NCBI RefSeq assembly: GCF_001570985.1
Contig: NZ_BCSS01000005.1
Span: 49,778-113,777, forward strand
Source of the DNA: Janibacter limosus NBRC 16128
GTDB taxonomy: Bacteria > Actinomycetota > Actinomycetes > Actinomycetales > Dermatophilaceae
Direction of reading: 5' to 3'
DNA: 64,000 bases
The number at the start of each line of letters is the position of its first letter. The stretch's first letter is position 1. Under the pieces are notes generated by a model. That model had not been told where the DNA came from and made no database searches. It saw only the letters and a program-made list of their open reading frames with translations. This document shows positions 9,315 through 17,654 of the stretch, piece after piece. Both the position numbers and the translations under genes were made by a program.

Positions 9315-9391
9315 GACAGCACCCTAGCCCGGCTGACCATGACCCCTGCTCGCACGCCGTGGCCCGTGGGCACACCACGTACGCGGTTGAT

Positions 9392-9403
9392 TGACGGCCG
9401 TCA
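9392..9403. promoter_or_regulatory. 12-bp perfect palindrome, candidate Crp/Fnr operator
   Basis: TGACGGCCGTCA is a perfect dyad in the gap between the Crp/Fnr gene start (9314) and the HMA gene start (9485). Its outer half-sites (TGAC/GTCA) resemble Crp/Fnr half-sites, but the spacing is shorter than the usual TGTGA-N6-TCACA form. Confidence 0.4.
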
Positions 9404-9484
9404 TGTTCGGGCGCGCAGAACCCCCATACGTTGAAGGTGTCGTCGAGGGAACACCTCGAAGTCACTGGAAAAGGAAGGTTCACC

Positions 9485-9724
9485 ATGACCGCCACGGCCT
9501 CAGCCACCACCCACACCGTCTTCCGCGCCGAGGGCTTCAGCTGCCCGTCCTGCGTGCCCAAGATCGAGAAGCAGGTGGGCCGCCTCGAAGGTGTCCAGGG
9601 CGTGAGCGTGAAGTTTGCCTCGGGACGCGTCGAGGTCGACCACGACGCCTCGGTCACCACCACCGACGAGATCGTCGCCGCCATCGGCAAGGCCGGCTAC
9701 AAGGCCGCCCCCTCCGCATTCTGA
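9485..9724 (+). CDS. Heavy-metal-associated (HMA) domain metallochaperone
   Basis: 79 residues. ATG at 9485 follows AAGGAAGG at 9472-9479. The fold is a single ferredoxin-like HMA domain with a metal-binding CxxC in GFSCPSCVPKIEKQVG, then GVSVKFASGRVEVDHD. The GMTC motif of classical copper chaperones is replaced by GFSC. It lies 25 bp before the P-type ATPase, which has no HMA domain of its own, so this protein probably serves as its detached metal-binding domain. Confidence 0.88.
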   Translation: MTATASATTHTVFRAEGFSCPSCVPKIEKQVGRLEGVQGVSVKFASGRVEVDHDASVTTTDEIVAAIGKAGYKAAPSAF

Positions 9725-9749
9725 CCACGCTCTCTGAAAGGTCGTCACC

Positions 9750-11741
9750 ATGAATTCCCTGACCCGCTGGGTACGCGGTCCATGGACAAACCCGACGGCG
9801 TCGGGTCTGCTCATCGCCCTCGCCGCGATCTTCTCCTTCACCGAAGGCGTGAATCCGTTCTCGGACGGACACGCCGAGGGTGCCGGCGCCCTCCCCGCTG
9901 CACTGATCGCCTCGGACCTCCTCATGGTCGCCGCAGCCGTGGTCGCCGGCACACCGATCCTCATCAAGGCCGTGCGGGCCCTGATGACCAAGATGATCGC
10001 CATCGACCTCTTGGTCTCGGTCGCCGCGATCGGCGCGGTGGTCATCGGTCAGTACTGGGAGGCCGCTGCGGTGACCTTCCTCTTCGCCATCGGCCATGCA
10101 CTCGAGGCCCGGACCATGAAAAAGACCCGCTCCGCTCTCGCCGAGCTGGTCGCCGTCGCTCCCGACGTGGCCGTCGTGATGCGCGATGGGAAGCAGGTCG
10201 AGATCCCAGCAGCCGGGGTGGAGCCCGACGAGACCGTGCTGGTCAAGAACGGCGCCAAGGTCCCTGTCGACGGTGTCGTCATCGGTGGCACCGGCGCCCT
10301 GGACGAGTCCTCGATCACCGGCGAGTCCATCCCCGTCGAGAAGGGGGAGGGCGACGAGGTGTTCGCCGGCACCATCTCCGGTGGTGGCTTCCTCCAGGTG
10401 CGCGCCACCGGCACCGGCGCAGACACCACTCTGGCGCGGATCATCCACCGGGTCGAGGAGGCACAGGATGCCAAGGCCGCGACCCAGACGTTCATGGAGA
10501 AGTTCTCCGCCTGGTACACGCCCGGCATCATCGTGCTCGCCCTGGTCGCGGGTCTGGTCACCGGCGACGCGGTGCTCGCGCTGACCCTGCTCGTGATCGG
10601 TTGCCCGGGAGCCCTGGTCGTCTCCATCCCCGTGGCGATCGTCGCGGGTATCGGCCGCGGCGCCAAGGACGGCATCCTGATCAAGGGCGGCGAGTACCTC
10701 GAGACGAGCGCACGGATCTCAGCCGTGGCCCTGGACAAGACCGGCACCCTCACCGAGGGCAAGCCCTACCTGACTGACGTCACCGTCCTGGACCCGGCCC
10801 TGGACCGATCCGACGTGCTGGGCTGGGCGGCTCGCGCCGAGGCCGGCTCCGAGCACCCGCTGGCCCGCCCGATCATCGACGCTGCAGAGGCCGAGGGGCT
10901 GCCTGTCCACGGTCTGCCGGAGAGGACCGAGCCGGTGGTCGGGATGGGTGTCATCGCGACTCTCGACGGCCAGCGTGTCTCCGTGGGCAACCTGCCGCTG
11001 CTCACGGTCGAGGGCATCGCCGACGACAGTGGTGCCGCGACCGAGGTCGACCGGCTCGCCGGGCTCGGTCGGACGCCGATGGTGGTCACTCTCGACTCCC
11101 GTGTCATCGGTGTGGTCGCGGTCGCTGACCGGATCCGTTCCGACGCGCAGGAGATGATCGCCCGGCTGCACGATGCCGGCGTGCAAAAGGTCGTCATGCT
11201 GACCGGTGACACGCAGCGCGTCGCCGATGCGGTCGCCGCGCAGGTCGGCCTGGACGAGGTCCGAGCGCAGCTGCTGCCGGAGGACAAGCTCACGATGGTC
11301 GCGCAGTTGAAGGCCGACGGGTACACCGTCGCGATGGTCGGCGACGGAGTGAATGATGCTCCCGCGCTGGCCACCGCCGACATCGGGGTGGCGATGGGTG
11401 CCGCGGGCACCGGGGTCGCCATCGAGACCGCCGACATCGCGCTGATGCAGGACGACCTGCTCAAGTTGCCGCAAGCGGTCGACCTCGCCCGCCGGACGGT
11501 GAACGTGATGCGCCAGAACATCGCGATCGCGCTCATCACGGTGGTGTTGCTCCTGGCGGGAGTCTTCGCCGGGGGAGTCACCATGGCCATCGGGATGTTG
11601 GTCCACGAAGCCTCTGTCCTGCTGGTCATCGTCAACGCGATGCGGCTGATGCGGCGCAACGAGGACCAGCACAGCGCAGGTCCTGCACCCGCCTCGGATG
11701 CCCGTGAGTTGCAGACCGCCGGCGCAGGTCCCTTGTCCTGA
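9750..11741 (+). CDS. Heavy-metal-translocating P1B-type ATPase
   Basis: 663 residues. Membrane helices precede an actuator domain (GALDESSITGESIPVEKG). The transmembrane metal site follows as GCPGALVVSIPVA, so the usual CPC/CPH/SPC is CPG here. Next come the phosphorylation site DKTGTLTEG, the P1B-specific SEHPLA histidine-proline motif, and the hinge MVGDGVNDAPAL. There is no N-terminal HMA domain. The protein should export a metal from the cytoplasm. The CPG variant occurs in a Firmicutes/Actinobacteria subgroup whose substrate I cannot assign with confidence. It is co-directional with the HMA chaperone. Confidence 0.92.
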   Translation: MNSLTRWVRGPWTNPTASGLLIALAAIFSFTEGVNPFSDGHAEGAGALPAALIASDLLMVAAAVVAGTPILIKAVRALMTKMIAIDLLVSVAAIGAVVIGQYWEAAAVTFLFAIGHALEARTMKKTRSALAELVAVAPDVAVVMRDGKQVEIPAAGVEPDETVLVKNGAKVPVDGVVIGGTGALDESSITGESIPVEKGEGDEVFAGTISGGGFLQVRATGTGADTTLARIIHRVEEAQDAKAATQTFMEKFSAWYTPGIIVLALVAGLVTGDAVLALTLLVIGCPGALVVSIPVAIVAGIGRGAKDGILIKGGEYLETSARISAVALDKTGTLTEGKPYLTDVTVLDPALDRSDVLGWAARAEAGSEHPLARPIIDAAEAEGLPVHGLPERTEPVVGMGVIATLDGQRVSVGNLPLLTVEGIADDSGAATEVDRLAGLGRTPMVVTLDSRVIGVVAVADRIRSDAQEMIARLHDAGVQKVVMLTGDTQRVADAVAAQVGLDEVRAQLLPEDKLTMVAQLKADGYTVAMVGDGVNDAPALATADIGVAMGAAGTGVAIETADIALMQDDLLKLPQAVDLARRTVNVMRQNIAIALITVVLLLAGVFAGGVTMAIGMLVHEASVLLVIVNAMRLMRRNEDQHSAGPAPASDARELQTAGAGPLS

Positions 11742-11759
11742 GCGCACCCGGAGGGTCTC

Positions 11760-11793
11760 GTGAGGCCCGAGCCCCCGTGGGCTCGGGCCTCAC
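11760..11793 (+). terminator. Hairpin terminator after P1B ATPase gene
   Basis: GTGAGGCCCGAGCCC (11760-11774) pairs perfectly with 11779-11793 across a 4-nt loop, a 15-bp stem beginning 19 bp after the ATPase stop. The next 115 bases up to the Pls gene show no clear gene and probably hold its promoter. Confidence 0.82.
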
Positions 11794-11907
11794 CCATGCA
11801 CTGGACCCTTCGCATGCCCGTCGATCGGTCGTGATGGTGCGCTGGGGTGCTTGCAGGAGGCAGGGCTACGTGGCTGATCCCGGCGAAGGGCTGGCAGGCG
11901 CCCCCAA

Positions 11908-14900
11908 ATGTTCATCTTGGCAGTCCATCCTTCGCCCGTGACCTCCCCTTCGTCCTTGTTGCCCTCGCTCCTCGCGGGTGACCGGGCCACTGCTCCGCGC
12001 ACTCTCGTCGACATCTTCACGAGCGTCGTGGCTGCGCACCCGGACGCGCCGGCCGTCGACAGCGGCCGCGAAAGGCTGACCTATGCCGAGCTCGGCGAGG
12101 CGGCGTCGGCGCTGGCCGAGCAGCTGGCGGAGCTCGGGATCGGTCCGGGGGACAAGGTCGGGGTGCGGATCCGCTCCGGCTCCACCGACCTCTATGTCGC
12201 GATCATCGGGATCCTCGTCGCCGGCGCGGCCTATGTCCCCGTCGACGCGGACGACCCGGACGAGCGAGCGCGCGTGGTCTTCCAGGAGTCCGGTGCTGCG
12301 GCCGTCGTCGGCAACGACCTGGTCATCTCGACCACCGTTGCGGGCCAAGGGCGCTCGCCGAGCGAGCCGACGCACCCCGGGACGAGTGATGACGCCTGGG
12401 TGATCTTCACGTCGGGCTCCACCGGCACGCCGAAGGGAGTGGCCGTCACCCATCGCAACGCGGCCGCCTTCGTCGATGCCGAGTCGCAGATGTTCTTGCG
12501 TGAGGACCCGATCGGCCCGGGGGACCGGGTGATGGCGGGGCTGTCCGTCGCCTTCGACGCCAGCTGCGAAGAGATGTGGCTGGCCTGGGCCTACGGCGCC
12601 TGCCTCGTACCCGCACCCCGGTCGCTCGTGCGCTCCGGCGTGGACGTCGGCCCGTGGTTGGTGGCCAACGAGATCACCATCGTCTCGACCGTCCCGACCC
12701 TCGTGTCGCTGTGGCCGCCGAGCTCGCTGGAGCAGGTCCGGCTGCTCATCATGGGCGGCGAGGCCTGCCCGCCCGAGCTGGCCGCACGCCTGCAGGCGCC
12801 CGGTCGCGAGGTCTGGAACACCTATGGCCCCACCGAGGCCACCGTCGTCGCCTGCGGCGCGATGCTCGATGGTAGCGACCCCGTGCGCATCGGCCTGCCG
12901 CTGGCCGGGTGGGACCTCGCCGTCGTCGACGCCCACGGTCAGCCGGTCGCGGCGGGGGAGTCCGGTGAGCTGATCATCGGTGGGGTCGGCCTGGCCCGCT
13001 ACCTCGACCCGGCCAAGGACGCGGAGAAGTACGCGCCCATGCCCACCCTCGGCTGGGAGCGTGCCTACCGCTCCGGTGATGTCGTGCGCAATGACCCGCT
13101 CGGACTGGTCTTCGCCGGTCGCGCCGATGACCAGATCAAGCTCGGCGGCCGGCGGATCGAGCTCGGCGAGATCGACGAGCAGCTGCTCCGTCTGCCCGGG
13201 GTCGTCTCCGCGGCGGCCGCGGTCCGCTCCTCCCAGGCGGGCAACACCTTGCTCGTCGGGTACCTGACGACCGACGCGCGGTACGACGCGGCACGCGCCC
13301 GCGACCTCCTGCGCGAACGCATGCCCGCTGCGCTCGTACCCCGCCTCGCGGTCGTCGACGAGCTGCCCACCCGCACCTCCGGCAAGGTCGACCGCGATGC
13401 CCTTCCGTGGCCCCTCCCGACCTCGGGCGACACCCCGGCGCAGGGCGATCTCGGCGAGACCGAGCAGTGGATCGCCGCGCTGTGGGCGGAGATCATCGGC
13501 GCCGAGGTGCGCAATCCCTCGGACGACTTCTTCGACCTCGGCGGTGGCTCCCTCACCGCGGCCCAGGTCGTCAGCCGACTGCGCGAGCGCAGCCCCGAGA
13601 CCACCGTCGGTGACCTCTACGCGCACCCGACCCTCGGCGACCTCGCCGCCTGGCTCGACGAGTCCGCGGCCGCGTCGACGATGGTCCTGACCGATCGCAG
13701 GATCAGGCCGATCCGCACGCGGACCCAGGTGGCCCAGCTGGTGGCGATGGTCCCCCTTCGTGCCCTCGCGGGGATGCGGTGGGTGGCCTGGCTGCTGCTC
13801 GGCTCGACCATCGGGCACCTCGTCCTGCCGTGGCTGCCGACCGGTCCCATCTGGCTCGTCGCGCTCACGACGGCGCTCTTCCTCACCGCCCCGGGCCGGA
13901 TGGTGCTCGCCGCGCTCCTGGCCCGGCTGGTCCTGCGTGGCGTGACGCCGGGCTCGCACCCGCGTGGTGGCAAGGTCCACCTGCGGCTGTGGCTGGCGGC
14001 CCGCATCCAGGACGAGCTGGCCGCGGCGTCGCTCTCCGGTGCGGTCTGGTTCCGTTGGTACGCAGCGTTGCTCGGAGCCAAGATCGGCGAAGGGGTGGAC
14101 CTGCACGCTCTTCCGCCGGTCACCGGGTGGCTCGACGTCGGGCCGGGGGCCTCCATCGAGCCCGAGGTGGACCTGCTCGGCCACTGGATCGACGGTGACC
14201 TCGTGCACGTCGGCCCGATCAGCATCGGGGCCTCCGCCAGGATCGGCGCCCGCAGCACGATCTCCCCGGGGTCGGCCATCGGTGCGGGCGCGGAGATCGC
14301 CCCCGGATCGCACGTCACGGGTGCGGTGACGCCCGGCGAGATCTGGTCGGGGGCGCCGGCGGAGCCGCACGGCCGGGCACGCGGTCCGTGGTCCTCGCAG
14401 GAGGCGCCCGCCCCCAGGGCCTGGCTCCTCGGCTACGCCGTGCTCGCCCTGCTCATCGCCTCCCTGCCCGGGCTGGCGACCCTCGCCGGCGCAGCCGTGC
14501 TCTGGCCGGCCGTCTCCGGGACCGACAGCCTCGGCGAGGCGGTGCGGACCTCCCTTCCGTGGCTGCCGCTCGCCGCGCTCGCCGGCCACCTCGTCCTGGC
14601 GCTCCTCGTCCTCGGCCTCACCCGCCTGCTCGGCACGCTCGTCCAGCCCGGTCACTACCCGGTGCGCTCGGCGCCCGGCCTGGCGATCTGGGGGACCATC
14701 CGCCTCCTCGACGAGGCACGGGACTGGCTCTTCCCCATCTACTCCAGTGCCTTCACCCCGATCTGGTTGCGGCTGCTGGGCGCCCGCATCGGCGTCGGCG
14801 TCGAGGCATCGACCGTGATGCTCATCCCCAAGCTCGTGCGCGTGGGCGACCACGCCTTCCTCGCCGACGACACGATGATCGGCAGCTACGAGCTCGGCGG

Positions 14901-15810
14901 TGGCTGGATCCGCGTCGAGCGGGTCAAGGTCGGCAAACGCTCCTTCGTCGGGAACTCCGGGATGCTCGCGCCGGGCCGACGGGTGCCCAAGCGCTCACTC
15001 GTCGCCGTGCTCTCCGCCGCCCCTGGTCGCGATGTCGTCAAGGCGGGCCAGTCCTACATCGGCTCGCCGCCGCGCAGGCTGCGACGGACGGCCGACGAGC
15101 AGGACGCCAGCCGCACCTATGACCCGCCGACCCGGCTGAAGGTCCTGCGCGCGCTCGTCGAGCTCTGCCGGGTCATCCCGCTCCTGTGCTCGGTCGCGCT
15201 CAATGTCGCGGTGGGTCTGGCGCTGCTGGTCCTGCTGGACCGGTCGGTCTGGGCCGCAGTGCTGCTCGCCGGACCCGTGATGATCGTCGGCAGCCATGTC
15301 GCGGCCGGCATCACCTTGGTCGCCAAGTGGGTCCTCGTCGGTCGCCACCGCGCGGGCGAGCACGAGCTGTGGACCCCCTTCGTCTGGCGCAACGAGCTTG
15401 CCGACACCTTCACCGAGATGCTCGCGGCGCCCTGGTTTGCCCGGATCACCGCCGGCACGCCGGCGCTCAACGCGTGGCTGCGCCTCATGGGCAGCACGGT
15501 CGGCGCGGGGGTCTGGTGCGACACCTACTGGCTCCCCGAGAGCGACCTGGTCCGGCTCGGTGACGGCGCGACCGTCAACCACGGCTGCGTGGTGCAGACC
15601 CACCTCTTCCACGACCGGGTGCTCAGCCTGGACACGGTCGTCCTCGAGGAAGGCGCGACCCTCGGGCCCAACAGCGTCATCCTCCCCGCGTCCAGCATCG
15701 GGAGGGATGCGACGGTCGGCCCGGCGTCACTGGTGATGCGTGGTGAAGGCGTACCGTCGCGCACACGATGGATCGGCAACCCGATCGGACCGTGGGAGGA
15801 GCGCCAGTGA
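11908..15810 (+). CDS. Pls/PosA-family membrane non-ribosomal peptide synthetase
   Basis: 1300 residues, close to the length of epsilon-poly-L-lysine synthetase (Pls). An adenylation domain occupies roughly residues 30-500: IFTSGSTGTPKGVA near 167, YGPTEATV near 306, and a core lysine segment PTRTSGKVDRDALP near 486. A carrier domain with the phosphopantetheine serine in FDLGGGSLTAAQ lies near 548. The rest is membrane-embedded and alternates hydrophobic helices with three left-handed beta-helix/acyltransferase-like blocks. That is the A-T-TM-C1-TM-C2-TM-C3 plan of Pls. No thioesterase is present. The start could also be GTG 11938. The substrate amino acid is not assigned. Confidence 0.88.
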   Translation: MFILAVHPSPVTSPSSLLPSLLAGDRATAPRTLVDIFTSVVAAHPDAPAVDSGRERLTYAELGEAASALAEQLAELGIGPGDKVGVRIRSGSTDLYVAIIGILVAGAAYVPVDADDPDERARVVFQESGAAAVVGNDLVISTTVAGQGRSPSEPTHPGTSDDAWVIFTSGSTGTPKGVAVTHRNAAAFVDAESQMFLREDPIGPGDRVMAGLSVAFDASCEEMWLAWAYGACLVPAPRSLVRSGVDVGPWLVANEITIVSTVPTLVSLWPPSSLEQVRLLIMGGEACPPELAARLQAPGREVWNTYGPTEATVVACGAMLDGSDPVRIGLPLAGWDLAVVDAHGQPVAAGESGELIIGGVGLARYLDPAKDAEKYAPMPTLGWERAYRSGDVVRNDPLGLVFAGRADDQIKLGGRRIELGEIDEQLLRLPGVVSAAAAVRSSQAGNTLLVGYLTTDARYDAARARDLLRERMPAALVPRLAVVDELPTRTSGKVDRDALPWPLPTSGDTPAQGDLGETEQWIAALWAEIIGAEVRNPSDDFFDLGGGSLTAAQVVSRLRERSPETTVGDLYAHPTLGDLAAWLDESAAASTMVLTDRRIRPIRTRTQVAQLVAMVPLRALAGMRWVAWLLLGSTIGHLVLPWLPTGPIWLVALTTALFLTAPGRMVLAALLARLVLRGVTPGSHPRGGKVHLRLWLAARIQDELAAASLSGAVWFRWYAALLGAKIGEGVDLHALPPVTGWLDVGPGASIEPEVDLLGHWIDGDLVHVGPISIGASARIGARSTISPGSAIGAGAEIAPGSHVTGAVTPGEIWSGAPAEPHGRARGPWSSQEAPAPRAWLLGYAVLALLIASLPGLATLAGAAVLWPAVSGTDSLGEAVRTSLPWLPLAALAGHLVLALLVLGLTRLLGTLVQPGHYPVRSAPGLAIWGTIRLLDEARDWLFPIYSSAFTPIWLRLLGARIGVGVEASTVMLIPKLVRVGDHAFLADDTMIGSYELGGGWIRVERVKVGKRSFVGNSGMLAPGRRVPKRSLVAVLSAAPGRDVVKAGQSYIGSPPRRLRRTADEQDASRTYDPPTRLKVLRALVELCRVIPLLCSVALNVAVGLALLVLLDRSVWAAVLLAGPVMIVGSHVAAGITLVAKWVLVGRHRAGEHELWTPFVWRNELADTFTEMLAAPWFARITAGTPALNAWLRLMGSTVGAGVWCDTYWLPESDLVRLGDGATVNHGCVVQTHLFHDRVLSLDTVVLEEGATLGPNSVILPASSIGRDATVGPASLVMRGEGVPSRTRWIGNPIGPWEERQ

Positions 15811-17117
15811 GGCGGCAAGGCACGGACGACTACGTCCCCGGGCACGGGGACGCGTCCTACGACGTGGAGCACTACGAGCTGGTGCTGGACTACCAGGTCA
15901 CCGGCAACCGCCTGTCCGGCGAGGCGACGCTGACCTGTCGGGCGCTGCAGCCGGTGAGCCGGGTCGAGCTGGACCTGCACTCCCTCAAGGTCGCTCGCGT
16001 GCACGTCGACGGGAGCGTCGCCAAGTACGCCCACCGCTTCGATCGGCTCGCCGTCACGCTCGGGCGCACGGTGCCCGAGGGTGAGGACTTCGAGGTGCGG
16101 GTCAAGTACGCCGGCACCCCCAAGCAGGTGCGCAGCCGCCATCTCGGCGAGGCCGGATGGGAGGAGCTGGAGGACGGCGTCCTCGTCGCCGCCCAGCCGC
16201 ACGGCTCGCCCTCCTGGTTTCCGTGCAATGACCGGCCGGACAACAAGGCGACCTACGAGATCGCGCTGACCGTGGCCAAGGGGTACCACGTCGCCGTCGC
16301 CGGTGAGCTCGTCAGCAGCACGACCCGCGGCAACGCGACGACGTGGACCTACCGCCAGGACGACCCGATGGCGACCTACCTCGCCACGGTGCAGATCGGC
16401 CAGTACGAGGTGCTCGAGCAGAAGGGAGCGCCCGTCCCCGTCCGCGTCGTGGCACCCGCCGACCGCCCCCGAGAGGGCTTCCGGGCGGCCTTCGGCAAGC
16501 AGCCGCAGATGCTGGGGTTCTACGCCGAGCTCTTCGGGGACTACCCCTTCGCGTCGTACACCGCGGTGATCACCGACGACGACCTGGAGATCCCGCTGGA
16601 GTCACAGGGCCTGTCGACCTTCGGTCGCAACTTCATGAGCGACGACTGGGAGAGCATCCGGCTCGTCGCCCACGAGCTGAGCCACCAGTGGTGGGGCAAC
16701 TCCGTGACCCTCACGCACTGGCGGGACATCTGGTTGCACGAAGGCTTCGCCTGCTACTCCGAGTGGCTGTGGTCCGAGCACATCGGGCTGATGACCGTCG
16801 GCGAGCGCGCGGAGGTGCACCACGAGCGGGTGCGTACCGATGACGGTGACGAGCTGCTCCTCGGTGACCCGGGCGCCGAGCTGATGTTCGACGACCGGGT
16901 CTACAAGCGCGGCGCGCTCACCCTGCACGCGCTGCGTCACCGGGTCGGCGACGACGCCTTCTTCGAGGTGCTGCGGACCTGGAGCGCCACGCAGCGCCAC
17001 ACCAATGTCACCACCGCCATGTTTGTCGCGCACGCGGAGAGCGTCACGGGGGAGGACCTCGGGGACCTCTTCCAGGCATGGCTCTACGAGGTCGAGCTGC
17101 CACCTCTGCCGGCCTGA
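15807..17117 (+). CDS. M1 family zinc aminopeptidase
   Basis: GTG at 15807 overlaps the Pls stop by 4 bp and follows GGGAGGAG. In the 436-residue product the zinc motif HELSH is at 289-293 and the third ligand Glu at 312 (exact HExxH-x18-E spacing), with HEGFACYSEWLW around it. The exopeptidase GAMEN motif is replaced by LESQGLSTF, as in a short actinobacterial M1 subgroup. No signal peptide is seen. Tight coupling to a Pls-type synthetase suggests it trims or degrades that product, as aminopeptidases do for epsilon-poly-lysine in Streptomyces albulus; this is inference. Confidence 0.9.
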   Translation: MRRQGTDDYVPGHGDASYDVEHYELVLDYQVTGNRLSGEATLTCRALQPVSRVELDLHSLKVARVHVDGSVAKYAHRFDRLAVTLGRTVPEGEDFEVRVKYAGTPKQVRSRHLGEAGWEELEDGVLVAAQPHGSPSWFPCNDRPDNKATYEIALTVAKGYHVAVAGELVSSTTRGNATTWTYRQDDPMATYLATVQIGQYEVLEQKGAPVPVRVVAPADRPREGFRAAFGKQPQMLGFYAELFGDYPFASYTAVITDDDLEIPLESQGLSTFGRNFMSDDWESIRLVAHELSHQWWGNSVTLTHWRDIWLHEGFACYSEWLWSEHIGLMTVGERAEVHHERVRTDDGDELLLGDPGAELMFDDRVYKRGALTLHALRHRVGDDAFFEVLRTWSATQRHTNVTTAMFVAHAESVTGEDLGDLFQAWLYEVELPPLPA

Positions 17118-17638
17118 GGGATGACGACGACGGCTGCGGCCAGGCCATCGGGGGCCGCGATGTCCTCGACCTGCCAGTCAGCGACCCGGATCTCGCTCAT
17201 CGGCGTGCTCAGGCCCGTGCCGAGCGCCTTGAGGATCGCCTCCTTGCGGCACCACATCGCGGCCTGCTGCGCCGGGGCGTCGGCGGACTCGCTCGGGTGG
17301 AGGACCAGGGCCGGGTCCCAGCGTGAGGTGACCGCGTCGATCGACTCGACATCGATGCCGACCGGGTGGTCCGCGATGACGGTCACCACGTGCTCGCCAC
17401 AGTGGGAAAGGCTGACATGCGGGCTCGTGCCGTCAGCCAGCCGGACCCATGGGCGCCCGTGGGTCGCCGAGCCGCAGGTGGGGCAGTGGCGGCCGGTGGT
17501 GATCCCTTCGAGACGCTTGCTGGGCAAGCTCCTCACGGAACGGGCGACATGTGCGCGGAGAGCGTCGTTGGCGGTCCCTTCGAGACGCTTGCTGCGCAAG
17601 CTCCTCAGGGAGCGTGGGGCGTGCCACATGATCTCCAC
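17084..17638 (-). CDS. 4'-phosphopantetheinyl transferase (Sfp type), N-terminus built from repeats
   Basis: 184 residues. The core is clear: CPTCGSATHGRPWVR, then VSLSHCGEHVVTVIA, then the Mg-binding GIDVE, then WCRKEAILKALG. It should attach phosphopantetheine to carrier domains, and the neighbouring Pls protein is an obvious client. The N-terminus is odd. Residues 9-22 and 33-46 are encoded by two copies of a palindromic repeat and read almost the same (RSLRSKRLEG, RSLPSKRLEG). The usual region before CPxCG looks about 40-50 residues short. The 3' end overlaps the M1 peptidase gene by 34 bp, convergent. Confidence 0.82.
   Translation of the reverse strand: MEIMWHAPRSLRSLRSKRLEGTANDALRAHVARSVRSLPSKRLEGITTGRHCPTCGSATHGRPWVRLADGTSPHVSLSHCGEHVVTVIADHPVGIDVESIDAVTSRWDPALVLHPSESADAPAQQAAMWCRKEAILKALGTGLSTPMSEIRVADWQVEDIAAPDGLAAAVVVIPQAGRGGSSTS
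17501..17614. repeat. Two in-frame copies of a 42-bp hairpin repeat inside the PPTase gene
   Basis: Copies at 17501-17542 and 17573-17614 share CCCTTCGAGACGCTTGCTG followed by GCAAGCTCCTCA. Their starts are 72 bp (24 codons) apart, so the frame is kept. The core CTTGC-TGC-GCAAG can form a small hairpin. The same layout (TTCGAGAC, hairpin, CTCCTCAG) recurs at 34623-34694 in inverted orientation. Confidence 0.8.
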
Positions 17639-17654
17639 GAGAGCAGGGTAGGGC

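Noticed and set aside
11866..14853. A 995-codon open frame antisense to the Pls gene
   Set aside because: Its product is low-complexity Arg/Gly/Asp-rich with no domain. It arises because the third codon positions of the real gene are GC-rich; the Pls frame has clear motifs throughout.
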